The notes under the pieces: generated by a model | What the model was told of the DNA's origin: nothing | Databases searched by the model: none | The model's input: only the letters and a program-made list of their open reading frames with translations | DNA from: a bacterium | GTDB taxonomy: Bacteria; Armatimonadota; Fimbriimonadia; Fimbriimonadales; Fimbriimonadaceae | Direction: 5' to 3' | DNA length: 64,000 nt | Assembly: GCA_027485645.1 (NCBI GenBank) | Contig: JAIXQR010000007.1 | Location: 682,001-746,000 of the forward strand | Translations under genes and position numbers: made by a program | Part shown: in pieces, positions 16,190 through 23,096 of the stretch | Numbering within the stretch: the stretch's first letter is position 1 | How the letters are laid out: the number at the start of each line of letters is the position of its first letter

Positions 16190-16759
16190 TTACGTCTTGA
16201 TACAGCTTTGAAAATCTGCGGCCGCGCTTGCAGATGCTGCAAAACACAAGAACTCGCCACCTGTCCCATCCATTGCTCCCGACACTCTTAGCGAAGTCGC
16301 ATCCAAACGAAAAACCCGCCCAGTTTGCACCTCGTTAGAACAAGCTTGAGCCAAAGCGGAACCCGGCGGAATCCAGGACGTAGCTTCTAGTTGATCACGA
16401 ACAGCTTCGAATTCTGGGCCAAAGCAGACTTGGAAATAGCCGACATCGGTAGCCGCGCTTCTAGGCAACCAAGCTTCAGATTCATCCCAAATCCAATCCG
16501 CGCAAAGAATCGCTTGTGAATCGGCCGGGAGCTTTACGGGCGCGTTATCAAGTCCAGGAACGACAACGCGCAAAATGAGTGCGGGCCCTAATCTTCTCAA
16601 TAGGCAACCGAGAAGATTGCGGACCTCATCCATCACCAAATCGTCCCACGGGACTTCCTGAACGGCTGCCCGGCCAATCCATGCATGGCTCCAATCGCCC
16701 AGATCATAGACCCCAACTGATCTTAGGTCCTCAAAACTCGGATTAGGCACCCATTGCAT
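16190..16759 (-). CDS. Hypothetical protein (island gene)
   Basis: 189 aa, soluble, unrecognised. Aromatic- and acidic-rich N-terminus (SHAWIGRAAVQEVPWDDLVMDEV), then a predicted alpha/beta body ending in an Ala-rich Cys-containing tail. A strong Shine-Dalgarno (GAGGAG, 7 nt from the ATG) supports the start at 16759. Repeat copy B lies directly upstream and copy A downstream, so the gene occupies one complete unit of the island. Confidence 0.68.
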   Translation of the reverse strand: MQWVPNPSFEDLRSVGVYDLGDWSHAWIGRAAVQEVPWDDLVMDEVRNLLGCLLRRLGPALILRVVVPGLDNAPVKLPADSQAILCADWIWDESEAWLPRSAATDVGYFQVCFGPEFEAVRDQLEATSWIPPGSALAQACSNEVQTGRVFRLDATSLRVSGAMDGTGGEFLCFAASASAAADFQSCIKT

Positions 16760-16821
16760 TCTTCACTCCTCAAGTCTACGTCCGACGTGCTATGAAAGGG
16801 CCACCAGACCAACAACGCAAT

Positions 16822-16912
16822 AAACATGCCGTCATGCTCTGCGCGCATAGTACACAAAAAACTGTTTGAGCCCCTTCTCCGTTCCGACGGAGAAGGGGTC
16901 GGGGGATGAGGA
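16822..16912 (-). repeat. Island repeat, copy B (lead plus hairpin)
   Basis: Lead AAACATGCCGTCATGCTC, then a perfect 12-bp stem CCCCTTCTCCGT (16871-16882) / ACGGAGAAGGGG (16887-16898) with loop TCCG, then TCGGGGGATGAGGA. The tail diverges from copies C-E. It is located between the stop at 16924 and the start at 16759. Confidence 0.85.
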
Positions 16913-16923
16913 TCCATTTCGAA

Positions 16924-17205
16924 TCACTCCATCTCCTCACCTTGCATGCAGCTCGCGAGAAATCGAAGCAGGTACGTTCTACGCTGGACGACAAGAGCCT
17001 CCACCATCCGCTCAAACTCGGCTTCATTCACCCGCTCGACACGATGATGCACCAGAATCGATCCGAAGGCCGCCCTCCCTTGGTAAACAATGTGGACGTC
17101 CATTGTCTCATTCCCGTCCGCCACGGATGCTTCCCCCGTAGCCAATAGGTGACCAAATAGTCGAGTGCGGTAGGGCCCAATATGCTCGACCTCGCTCATC
17201 TTCAA
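16924..17205 (-). CDS. Small hypothetical protein (island gene)
   Basis: Up to 93 aa; the TTG at 17205 opens the frame, but the ATG two codons later (17199, MSEVEHIGPYRTRLFGHLL) is the more likely start. Soluble, Glu/Arg-rich; a strand-rich first half and a C-terminal helix (EAEFERMVEALVVQRRTYLLRFLAS). It is separated from the upstream 224-aa gene by only 32 bp, so the two are probably co-transcribed. No family recognised. Confidence 0.58.
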   Translation of the reverse strand: MKMSEVEHIGPYRTRLFGHLLATGEASVADGNETMDVHIVYQGRAAFGSILVHHRVERVNEAEFERMVEALVVQRRTYLLRFLASCMQGEEME

Positions 17206-17237
17206 GAAATGCCCCTAACCTCTTGTATCAATTCAGC

Positions 17238-17912
17238 TTAGGCGGGCCGATCTGGCCGTCTCAAATTCTGCCACCGCTCAATGTTCTCCGCAAGCGATAA
17301 CGGCGGCAGAATCTGCCCGTCTTGCGGCGACCAATTTGTCCCGAGAGCCCTGTTCTCCGCAATCTCTGCCGAGGTCGTCACCAAACTTCCGACTGGCAAT
17401 GGTGGCAACTCCAGATCATTTCGATGCCATAAGAATGCGGTGTTAACGCTAAACTCGAAAACGTCGGCAAACACCGCAAAACTGCACCCCTCTATCCCCG
17501 CGGCGTAGTTGGCGAAGCTGGAAGCTGAACAGTGCTCGAGTGTTAGGGGGGCCTGATATAAGCCATTTAGCCAAGAATCACGTGTAGATCGCCGCGCAAA
17601 CAAGAGGGCTATCGGCGTCGTGGATATGATCTTCAAATACTCTATACCCGCTACTATCGAAGGCACATCGTTAAAGCTCCAAGTCTGCTGAAAAGCTGAA
17701 GCGTCGTTAACTAGAATCTGCACACCTTCTGACTCCACTTGAGGTACGCCACGTAGTTCCGGAGTCTCCAGCTCAGTCAACATCAGCCCGCGCAGTTTCG
17801 GTTGGACTTGCTCAAGAAGTTGCAGAAACGCCACAAACGGCGACGGCATTTGCCCTACCTCCAACGCAGCACCGTGCCAACCTGGCAGAACGATCACTTC
17901 TTGGTTGTTCAT
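17238..17912 (-). CDS. Hypothetical protein (island gene)
   Basis: 224 aa, soluble, unrecognised. A hydrophobic core but no membrane segment; alternating strand/helix pattern, with several Asn/Asp-rich turns (VNDASAFQQTWSFNDVPSIVAG, SVNTAFLWHRNDLELPPLP). An AAGGGG stretch 12 nt before the ATG may serve as ribosome-binding site. It lies 59 bp from the upstream PKIF-type gene. There is no palindromic repeat on its 5' side, so it appears to share a unit with its neighbours. Confidence 0.66.
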   Translation of the reverse strand: MNNQEVIVLPGWHGAALEVGQMPSPFVAFLQLLEQVQPKLRGLMLTELETPELRGVPQVESEGVQILVNDASAFQQTWSFNDVPSIVAGIEYLKIISTTPIALLFARRSTRDSWLNGLYQAPLTLEHCSASSFANYAAGIEGCSFAVFADVFEFSVNTAFLWHRNDLELPPLPVGSLVTTSAEIAENRALGTNWSPQDGQILPPLSLAENIERWQNLRRPDRPA

Positions 17913-17971
17913 CGTTTCGTCAACCCCTTCTTAGTTTCTAGAATGTCTAACGGCAGTACTTGGTGTCCACC

Positions 17972-18370
17972 TTACCGAAGCTCGGGCCATTGCATGGCCA
18001 TATCTTCCCGCGTCACTGGCCATCGCCGTGCCTCCGCAGTTGCCGATTGTTTAATCTTCTGATGAACTTCCTCGAACGTCGCGGCATCAAGATATCTTAA
18101 CTCCAGAGCCATTTTGTAAAGGGAGGTTTCACCTCCCTTCATCCTCCGAAAAAGTGCGCCCGAATCTGCAGGCGCGGCCATTCCCTGTGTTGAAGTCAGA
18201 AGCCAAGCGTTTTCCACGTACCAATAGCGAATGATGAATCTCAAACGTTCGCCGTCCGGCTGTTTCTTGAGTAGCCGAACCACGTGCCTATACCGGGAGT
18301 TCATCGTAGCCGAACTGAACACAACCTGAGCCAGCGCTCCAGGCAATCGAAAGATCTTAGGAATTGTCAT
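17972..18370 (-). CDS. PKIF-type hypothetical protein, copy 1 of duplicated pair
   Basis: 132 aa from ATG 18370. The start is fixed by alignment to its paralogue at 18954-19352: both begin M-x-x-PKIFRLPG-L-Q and share MNSRY, RFIIR-WY-E, LFRRMKGGE and W-E-L near the end. The frame is open further upstream, but the extra residues have no counterpart. It overlaps the upstream membrane-protein gene by 14 bp exactly as the second copy does. Soluble; function unknown. The two proteins are clearly homologous but diverged at many positions, so the duplication is not recent. Confidence 0.75.
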   Translation of the reverse strand: MTIPKIFRLPGALAQVVFSSATMNSRYRHVVRLLKKQPDGERLRFIIRYWYVENAWLLTSTQGMAAPADSGALFRRMKGGETSLYKMALELRYLDAATFEEVHQKIKQSATAEARRWPVTREDMAMQWPELR

Positions 18371-18707
18371 TTCCAGAACTCGTACTCTTAGGTTCCATCT
18401 CAGGCTCAGGCTTGTCCCAGCTCCTAGGCTTCGACTTAAAATATTGTACGAAAACCACGGCAAGGATAGTTTGAACCAGGAAGCTCAACCCCACACCGCG
18501 AAAGCCAGAGTAAATCCCCGATTCGTAAACCCATAGGACCATGAAAGAACACGCGTGGGCTCCAATTACTCGTCCATCTTTCGTAAGCGTGCCAAGCCCA
18601 ATCATGAACAGGGTCTGCACGCCGAATTGGATGACTCGAAAACAGTTTCTTTGCTCCATGAGCACTTCGCTTCCAATCTCTGCAACGAGAGAAAGTACGT
18701 CCATCAT
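18357..18707 (-). CDS. Membrane protein with ESGIYSGFRGVG motif, copy 1
   Basis: About 116 aa from the ATG at 18707 (MMDVLSLVAEIGSE). The frame continues upstream to 18797, but the paralogue at 19339-19710 starts at about this point, and copy 1 has ATC where copy 2 has its first ATG. Three hydrophobic segments; a conserved loop WV-ESGIYSGFRGVGL-FLVQ precedes the last helix, followed by a basic and Pro-rich tail. Its 3' end overlaps the PKIF gene by 14 bp. Probably an inner-membrane partner of the PKIF protein (inference from coupled duplication). Confidence 0.68.
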   Translation of the reverse strand: MMDVLSLVAEIGSEVLMEQRNCFRVIQFGVQTLFMIGLGTLTKDGRVIGAHACSFMVLWVYESGIYSGFRGVGLSFLVQTILAVVFVQYFKSKPRSWDKPEPEMEPKSTSSGNDNS

Positions 18708-18815
18708 CGCTGAGAAAGCGACCCCGATTTCGCTGAAACACCGACGGTATCGTCCGTCTGAACGTTTTTCACCGGGAGTGAAATCAAGCGAAAACAACCC
18801 ACCGCATCAAGTACC

Positions 18816-18935
18816 AAACATGCCGCCATGCTCCGTGACCATCGTACACGAGAAACCGTTTGAGCCCCTTCTCCGTTCCGACGGAGAAGGGGTCGGGGGA
18901 TGAGGACACGCGCAGCCAAATATCGGACAATCAAC
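18816..18935 (-). repeat. Island repeat, copy C (full length)
   Basis: Lead (AAACATGCCGCCATGCTCC, CGTACACGAGAAACC), 12-bp stem at 18865-18876 / 18881-18892, the TCGGGGGATGAGGA segment, and a tail GACACGCGCAGCC that matches copy E. It separates the two copies of the membrane + PKIF pair. Confidence 0.88.
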
Positions 18936-18953
18936 GAACCAAAAGCTTCCAAC

Positions 18954-19352
18954 TCAGTGAAGCTCGGACCATCGCAGAGCTAAATACGTTTGCGCCACTG
19001 GCCACTTCCATGACTCCGCTATTACCGCTTGCTGAACGTTCTGACGGATTTCCTCTGGAGTCGGAGCATCAAGGGCTCTTAACTCCAGAGCAATATCCGC
19101 TATGGAGGCTTCACCTCCCTTCATCCGCCGAAAGAGTGCATTCGAATTTGAAGGCACGGCTGATCCTGATGTTAAGACCAGCAGCCAACTGCTTTCCAAG
19201 TACCAAAAGCGAATGATGAAGCCGAGATGCTCGCCGTCTGACTGACTCCCCAAGTCCCGAACCACACGCTTATACCGGGAGTTCATCGTAGTGGAACGGA
19301 ACAAAGCCTGAACCAGTTCGCCAGGTAAGCGGAAGATCTTAGGAACTCTCAT
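18954..19352 (-). CDS. PKIF-type hypothetical protein, copy 2
   Basis: 132 aa starting MRVPKIFRLPGELVQALF, homologous over its whole length to the protein at 17972-18370. The ATG overlaps the upstream membrane-protein gene by 14 bp. Soluble, helical C-terminus. Unknown function; the strict co-duplication with the membrane gene argues that the two products act together. Confidence 0.76.
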   Translation of the reverse strand: MRVPKIFRLPGELVQALFRSTTMNSRYKRVVRDLGSQSDGEHLGFIIRFWYLESSWLLVLTSGSAVPSNSNALFRRMKGGEASIADIALELRALDAPTPEEIRQNVQQAVIAESWKWPVAQTYLALRWSELH

Positions 19353-19710
19353 TTGCCGAACTCCCGCGCTGCGGTTCTAATTCAGGTCCAGTCTGGATCG
19401 CAGTTCTTGGCCTCGACCTGAAAAATCGCACCAGGACAACGGCAATGAGAAGTTGCACTAGAAAACCCAGCCCCACTCCGCGAAATCCCGAGTAAATCCC
19501 CGATTCGTCAACCCATAGGAACATGACTGAAGGCATGGAATATATCAGCGCTCTGTCTTCTTTCGTAAACTTAATGATCCCAGCACCGATCACGGCCTGA
19601 AGGACTATTTGCAAAAATCGAATGTAATCTATCTGCCCTTCGGGCGCCTCGCTTCCAATCTCCGCAACAAGAGAAAGTAAGTCCATCACCGCTGAGAAAG
19701 CGCTCCCCAT
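19339..19710 (-). CDS. Membrane protein with ESGIYSGFRGVG motif, copy 2
   Basis: Up to 123 aa (MGSAFSAVMDLLSLVAEIGSE); homologous to 18357-18707. The in-frame GTG/ATG pair seven to eight residues in matches the start I chose for copy 1, so either could be used. Membrane segments at about residues 32-48, 62-72 and 85-103, with the same loop DESGIYSGFRGVGLGFLVQ. Repeat copy D lies immediately upstream. Confidence 0.7.
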   Translation of the reverse strand: MGSAFSAVMDLLSLVAEIGSEAPEGQIDYIRFLQIVLQAVIGAGIIKFTKEDRALIYSMPSVMFLWVDESGIYSGFRGVGLGFLVQLLIAVVLVRFFRSRPRTAIQTGPELEPQRGSSANESS

Positions 19711-19788
19711 TTCGCTGAAACTCCGACAGCATCGTCCGCCCCGGCCCGGAGCCTAATCAAGCTAAACCAAACCTCCCCATCAAGCAAC

Positions 19789-19905
19789 AAACATTCCGTC
19801 ATGTTTCCGCAACTATCGTACACGAGAAAATCCGTGTGAGCCCCTTCTCCGTTCCGACGGAGAAGGGGTCGGGGGATGAGGACCCGCCCAACCGAAACTC
19901 GGACG
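19789..19905 (-). repeat. Island repeat, copy D (full length)
   Basis: Lead AAACATTCCGTCATG and CGTACACGAGAAA, the same 12-bp stem (19841-19852 / 19857-19868), TCGGGGGATGAGGA, and a tail related to C and E (CCGAAACTCGGACG). It lies between the FGE-like gene stop and the start of membrane copy 2. Confidence 0.86.
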
Positions 19906-19938
19906 TTCGTCCTATCGGTAGTGTCCCAACAAGCCCGC

Positions 19939-20709
19939 TCACAAGTCGAAGGCCACTCTAAACCCAGCTGGTTCTAAGTTATGGCAGCGCATACCGACCA
20001 TCGCTCCGGATAGATAGTCCTCATTCATCTCAATTCGCAGGCCCGAATAGAAGATTTTGTCCCGGCGTCCCATGGGTTTGATGACTGGGCCTCTGAGCCA
20101 ATAATCCGGACCATAGGCTCCTTGCACGAGTTCACGAACATTGCCCCATAGCCCTTTAACGCCCTGAGAGCTGCATGCCAGATCGGGGGAATCAACCGGA
20201 ATTACGTCCGGCAGAATGTCTTTCACGGTTCCTTGCGTAAGGCTTCGACTAGCTTGATACCCAAGAAAACCGCTGCGTTGACGCCCCCTGAGCAAAAACT
20301 CAAACTCTTCTTCTCGAAGCAAACGACCGCCAACAAGGGAACAAAACGTAATGGCCTCAGCATAGGAAACTCCTAGCACTGGCATGTCATCGGAGTAGCC
20401 CGAAATATCGAAAGTGCTATGCCAGTACTGTTTATGTTCGTCTGGGATCGACAGAGAGGATTCAAGGTATATCCTGCGAAAACTCTCCTTCGTAATTGCG
20501 CAACGCATGACTCGAAATGGGCGGATGCGAGCCCGTCTCGGCGGGCAGTCGCCTAGAATTTCAGCCGCAATCTTCTCACCAAATTGGTCATTGATCGTGT
20601 CCATATCGGGAGAGTGAATTCCGAGGCGTACAGCGGCGGGCCGCTCGATCGTAACCACGTTCGCGGTGGAACAAAATTGACTTACATAGTCTTGCCAATC
20701 TGACTTCAA
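19939..20709 (-). CDS. FGE-sulfatase (SUMF1) fold protein, probably non-catalytic
   Basis: 256 aa from a TTG at 20709 that overlaps the TGA of an upstream 43-aa ORF (TTGA). The second half follows the formylglycine-generating-enzyme / EgtB-like fold: MPVLGVSYAEAITFCSLVGGRL, REEEFEFLLRG, GLWGNVRELVQGAYG, and a terminal GFRVAFDL. The pair of active-site cysteines used by true FGEs is not seen near the C-terminus (only one Cys, MRCHN), so sulfatase activation is unlikely. The fold is also used as a binding or scaffold module. The N-terminal 90 residues are unassigned. Confidence 0.75.
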   Translation of the reverse strand: MKSDWQDYVSQFCSTANVVTIERPAAVRLGIHSPDMDTINDQFGEKIAAEILGDCPPRRARIRPFRVMRCAITKESFRRIYLESSLSIPDEHKQYWHSTFDISGYSDDMPVLGVSYAEAITFCSLVGGRLLREEEFEFLLRGRQRSGFLGYQASRSLTQGTVKDILPDVIPVDSPDLACSSQGVKGLWGNVRELVQGAYGPDYWLRGPVIKPMGRRDKIFYSGLRIEMNEDYLSGAMVGMRCHNLEPAGFRVAFDL

Positions 20710-20837
20710 TTAAAGACACCTAAAGTTCCTAGTACCTCGGCACAAGAAGCGCGAATCAAAAGCCAATCCGACTTCTTTCGGATCAATTCCGTACTGATAA
20801 CCTGTCCCGCGCTATGGCGCAGCAAAAAATCCCTCAT
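20706..20837 (-). CDS. Possible small ORF (43 aa) coupled to the FGE-like gene
   Basis: MRDFLLRHSAGQVISTELIR continuing to a TGA that overlaps the TTG of the FGE-like gene. The overlap type is the same as murA/mreB. The N-terminal end abuts repeat copy E. It is either a real small cytoplasmic protein or a coupling leader; nothing in the sequence shows function. Confidence 0.35.
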   Translation of the reverse strand: MRDFLLRHSAGQVISTELIRKKSDWLLIRASCAEVLGTLGVFN

Positions 20838-20840
20838 CTT

Positions 20841-20945
20841 CCCGTCACCATCATACGCACGAAACCGTTTGAGCCCCTTCTCCGTTCCGACGGAGAAGGG
20901 GTCGGGGGATGAGGACACGCGCAGCCGAAATTCGGACGATCAACC
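20841..20945 (-). repeat. Island repeat, copy E
   Basis: Weak lead, then ACCGTTTGAG, the 12-bp stem (20874-20885 / 20890-20901), TCGGGGGATGAGGA and the GACACGCGCAGCC tail shared with copy C. It is the right-most copy and lies between the 51-aa membrane gene and the FGE unit. Confidence 0.85.
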
Positions 20946-20992
20946 TGCCTGAACCATTCATAACGGCAGCCAACGAACCTCCCAGACGCAGG

Positions 20993-21148
20993 TCATCTCC
21001 AACCGACCCGCGGCAAGAAAATTCTGACCCCTAACTCCACAAGCGCAATGAGAAAGACAAAGTTGACCACGACCCAGAACAACTGGCGCTTGGGATGGTT
21101 ATCCAAAACACCAATGAGCACCAAGATTGCAAAGAACAAGTAAATCAT
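20993..21148 (-). CDS. Tiny two-helix membrane protein (51 aa)
   Basis: Reads MIYLFFAILVLIGVL, a basic turn DNHPKRQ, LFWVVVNFVFLIALVELG, then VRIFLPRVGWR. It is a clean two-helix hairpin with positively charged turn and tail. It lies 18 bp after the gene at 21167-21550, on the same strand, with repeat copy E directly downstream. Together with the 54-aa protein at 15445-15609 it shows that very small membrane proteins recur in the island. Confidence 0.52.
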   Translation of the reverse strand: MIYLFFAILVLIGVLDNHPKRQLFWVVVNFVFLIALVELGVRIFLPRVGWR

Positions 21149-21166
21149 CGGTCACCGCATCATCAT

Positions 21167-21550
21167 CTAACCAAACGAAAGAACCTTGTCGCCTCGTCCA
21201 ACCCAGTCTTCTAGCTCCACGACATCCACAATTCCTCCTCCGCCAACATCGTCATATATGTAGACCAAGGATCCTGTCAACAGCCTAATCACGGTCTGCA
21301 CCACTCTTTCAGCAAACGTTTCTATATCAGGGCAACCACCAATCATATAGAAATCGTGCATGTACCCGAACCTGGAGTGCAACTCGACATAGCCATTAAA
21401 TCGCACGACGATACCTTCCGCTGATTTGCGTGGCGACACCACCAGATCACCATTCGTTTCATGACTAAGCTCAGCCAATTCCAACAGGTCTGCCGACCCC
21501 AAAAGCCGATCACGGATGAACTGAAACTCCTCGGCCTCGTCATGTTGCAT
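21167..21550 (-). CDS. Hypothetical protein (island gene)
   Basis: About 127 aa, acidic, soluble, unrecognised. MQHDEAEEFQFIRDRLLGSADLL, then strands and VYIYDDVGGGGIVDVVELEDWVG near the end. The start at ATG 21550 is favoured over the GTG two codons upstream because a TAGGAT box ends exactly 7 nt before it. The first gene of the island in transcription order. Confidence 0.65.
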   Translation of the reverse strand: MQHDEAEEFQFIRDRLLGSADLLELAELSHETNGDLVVSPRKSAEGIVVRFNGYVELHSRFGYMHDFYMIGGCPDIETFAERVVQTVIRLLTGSLVYIYDDVGGGGIVDVVELEDWVGRGDKVLSFG

Positions 21551-21557
21551 CTTCACA

Positions 21558-21563
21558 ATCCTA
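21558..21563 (-). promoter_or_regulatory. -10 box TAGGAT, 7 nt before ATG 21550
   Basis: On the minus strand TAGGAT, seven bases, ATG. Leaderless-type promoter and probably the promoter of the first island transcript. The remaining bases up to 21665 show nothing else. Confidence 0.4.
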
Positions 21564-21665
21564 CTCCAGCATCACGTACCGAAAGTCAATCTACGATGGC
21601 CATTCCGCAGCACCTTCAGGCGCAGCTCTGATCGAAGCAATGTTGGTCCAGAACTAAACCGCCAC

Positions 21666-22067
21666 CTAACCGATCGGCTGACCCATCGACCAGTTGTGCC
21701 CAAACGGGCACCGGAACTGCCCGTACCGATCGCCCCAGAACTGATCCGCCAACGGCATCGTCACCGTGCCACCCGCATCAATCGCGCGCTGGAATTGGTT
21801 GTCGATATCCGTGCAAGAAATGTGGATTGTCACCGGAACCGACTCGCCCTCCTTTGGACCAAACGCGCCGTAATCCGGGAACTCGTCGTTCAGCATCAGC
21901 ATTGAATCGCCGATCTTCAGCTGAGCGTTCATCACCTTGCCTTCCGGCGTTTCCATCACTTCGATCGTAATCGCCCCGAGCGCCTGCTCATAAAACGCAA
22001 TCGCCGCGCGGGCGTCACGAACAACCAAGTAGGGGGTCAAAGTTGACAAGGTGATATGTTCAGCCAT
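21666..22067 (-). CDS. VOC-family (PhnB/glyoxalase-like) protein
   Basis: 133 aa. Typical PhnB-like VOC protein: TPYLVVRDARAAIAFYEQALGA at the N-terminus, MLNDEFPDYGAFGP in the middle, and DQFWGDRYGQFRCPFGHNW at the C-terminus. Two beta-alpha-beta-beta-beta modules. The family includes metal-dependent dioxygenases, isomerases and drug-binding proteins, so no substrate is predictable. The start is supported by a TATATT box 7 nt upstream, and the gene is divergent from GH26 with a 45-bp shared promoter region. Confidence 0.85.
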   Translation of the reverse strand: MAEHITLSTLTPYLVVRDARAAIAFYEQALGAITIEVMETPEGKVMNAQLKIGDSMLMLNDEFPDYGAFGPKEGESVPVTIHISCTDIDNQFQRAIDAGGTVTMPLADQFWGDRYGQFRCPFGHNWSMGQPIG

Positions 22068-22112
22068 GGTGTGTAATATATTCCTTACTCGCGAGTTTGT
22101 GATATATAGTCG
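22068..22112. promoter_or_regulatory. Divergent promoter region VOC / GH26 with palindrome
   Basis: For the minus gene: TATATT (22080-22075), 7 nt before ATG. For the plus gene: a TATATA at 22103-22108. Between them lies a perfect 10-bp palindrome ACTCGCGAGT (22087-22096) with a central CG, as in LacI-type operators; the regulator is unknown. Confidence 0.4.
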
Positions 22113-23057
22113 GTGGCTCCGGCCAAATACGCCATGTTGACCACCCTCCTCGCCGCGACAACCATCCTGACCGCGCCAAGCTTGGTCAACAAAGCTTCGA
22201 CCCCCGAAACCGTCGCCCTCAAGTCCTACCTAGACTCAATCTACGGCCAGAAAATGCTCTCCGGCCAGTGCGACGACAAGTATCTGGAGTTCATCAAAAC
22301 CACCACCGGCGGTAAAGAACCCGCCATCATGGGCTACGACTTCAACGGCGTCTGCCCTTCCCAAAACGGAAACCGTGATGCCGAAAAAGCCATCCGCTGG
22401 GTTAACGGACGCGGCGGAATCGCTACCTTCCAATGGCACTGGATCTCGCCCAACGCCGATGGCGACTTCTACACCGACAAGTTCAAACTCGACCAGGCCA
22501 TCGCAAACCCGGAGAGCCAAGGCTACAAAAACCTAGTCCGAGACCTAGACCTCGTCGCGAACAAGCTCAAGATCCTGCAACAAGCCAAGGTCCCCATCAT
22601 CTGGCGCCCCCTCCACGAGGCTGAGGGCAAATGGTTCTGGTGGGGAAAGTCCGGCGAGGCCGCCTGCAAAAAGCTGTACCGCCTCATGTATGACCGGTTC
22701 GTCAACCGGCATAAGCTGAACAACCTCATCTGGACCTGGACCAGCTACGGCAGCCAAAAGGGCAACTGGTATCCCGGAGACGACGTCGTCGACCTCATCG
22801 TTTGGGACTACGAGGACAAGTCGTCTTGGACCGACTACCAAACCCTCTTCGGCGGCCGAGGCAAGCTGTTCGGACTCGGCGAAGAAGGCAAACTGCCAGA
22901 CCCGGAAAACTTCCGCGCCCGCCCCTGGCTGTACTTCCTCACCTGGGCCTACATGATCGAGGACCCCAAGAAGGGCAACACCCCGGAATGGATCAAAAAG
23001 GTCTACAACGACCCCCGAGTCGTCAACCTCTCTGATCTCCCCACCTTCCGCAAATAA
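22113..23057 (+). CDS. Glycoside hydrolase family 26 (beta-mannanase-type), secreted
   Basis: 314 aa with an N-terminal signal peptide (MLTTLLAATTILTAPS), then a GH26 (beta/alpha)8 barrel. Catalytic residues by motif: acid/base Glu169 in WRPLHEAEGKWFWWG, and a nucleophile Glu at GLGEEGK (Glu257). GYDFNGVC, FQWHW and WTWTSYG are also family-like. GH26 enzymes hydrolyse beta-1,4-mannans outside the cytoplasm. The frame opens at GTG 22113, but ATG 22134 gives a better signal peptide and may be the true start. It is followed after 39 bp by the GH5-like gene. Confidence 0.9.
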   Translation: MAPAKYAMLTTLLAATTILTAPSLVNKASTPETVALKSYLDSIYGQKMLSGQCDDKYLEFIKTTTGGKEPAIMGYDFNGVCPSQNGNRDAEKAIRWVNGRGGIATFQWHWISPNADGDFYTDKFKLDQAIANPESQGYKNLVRDLDLVANKLKILQQAKVPIIWRPLHEAEGKWFWWGKSGEAACKKLYRLMYDRFVNRHKLNNLIWTWTSYGSQKGNWYPGDDVVDLIVWDYEDKSSWTDYQTLFGGRGKLFGLGEEGKLPDPENFRARPWLYFLTWAYMIEDPKKGNTPEWIKKVYNDPRVVNLSDLPTFRK

Positions 23058-23084
23058 CCCCTAGCCGCTCGCCGGCACCAAACC

Positions 23085-23090
23085 TATACT
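23085..23090 (+). promoter_or_regulatory. -10 box TATACT, 6 nt before ATG of GH5-like gene
   Basis: TATACT then six bases and ATG 23097; no ribosome-binding site. The same geometry as 48203 and 51167. It means the GH5-like gene has its own leaderless promoter after GH26. Confidence 0.5.
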
Positions 23091-23096
23091 GAAGGC

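Noticed and set aside
19939-20709. Diversity-generating retroelement variable protein
   Set aside because: FGE fold fits, but no reverse transcriptase, template repeat or accessory gene within the window.
16822-20945. CRISPR-like interpretation of the repeated hairpins
   Set aside because: Copies are one to two kilobases apart with genes between; no short regular spacers and no cas genes.
16071-20945. Integron attC sites
   Set aside because: Cassette-like layout is suggestive, but I find no GTTRRRY core sites at the repeat ends and no integron integrase; kept only as an analogy.
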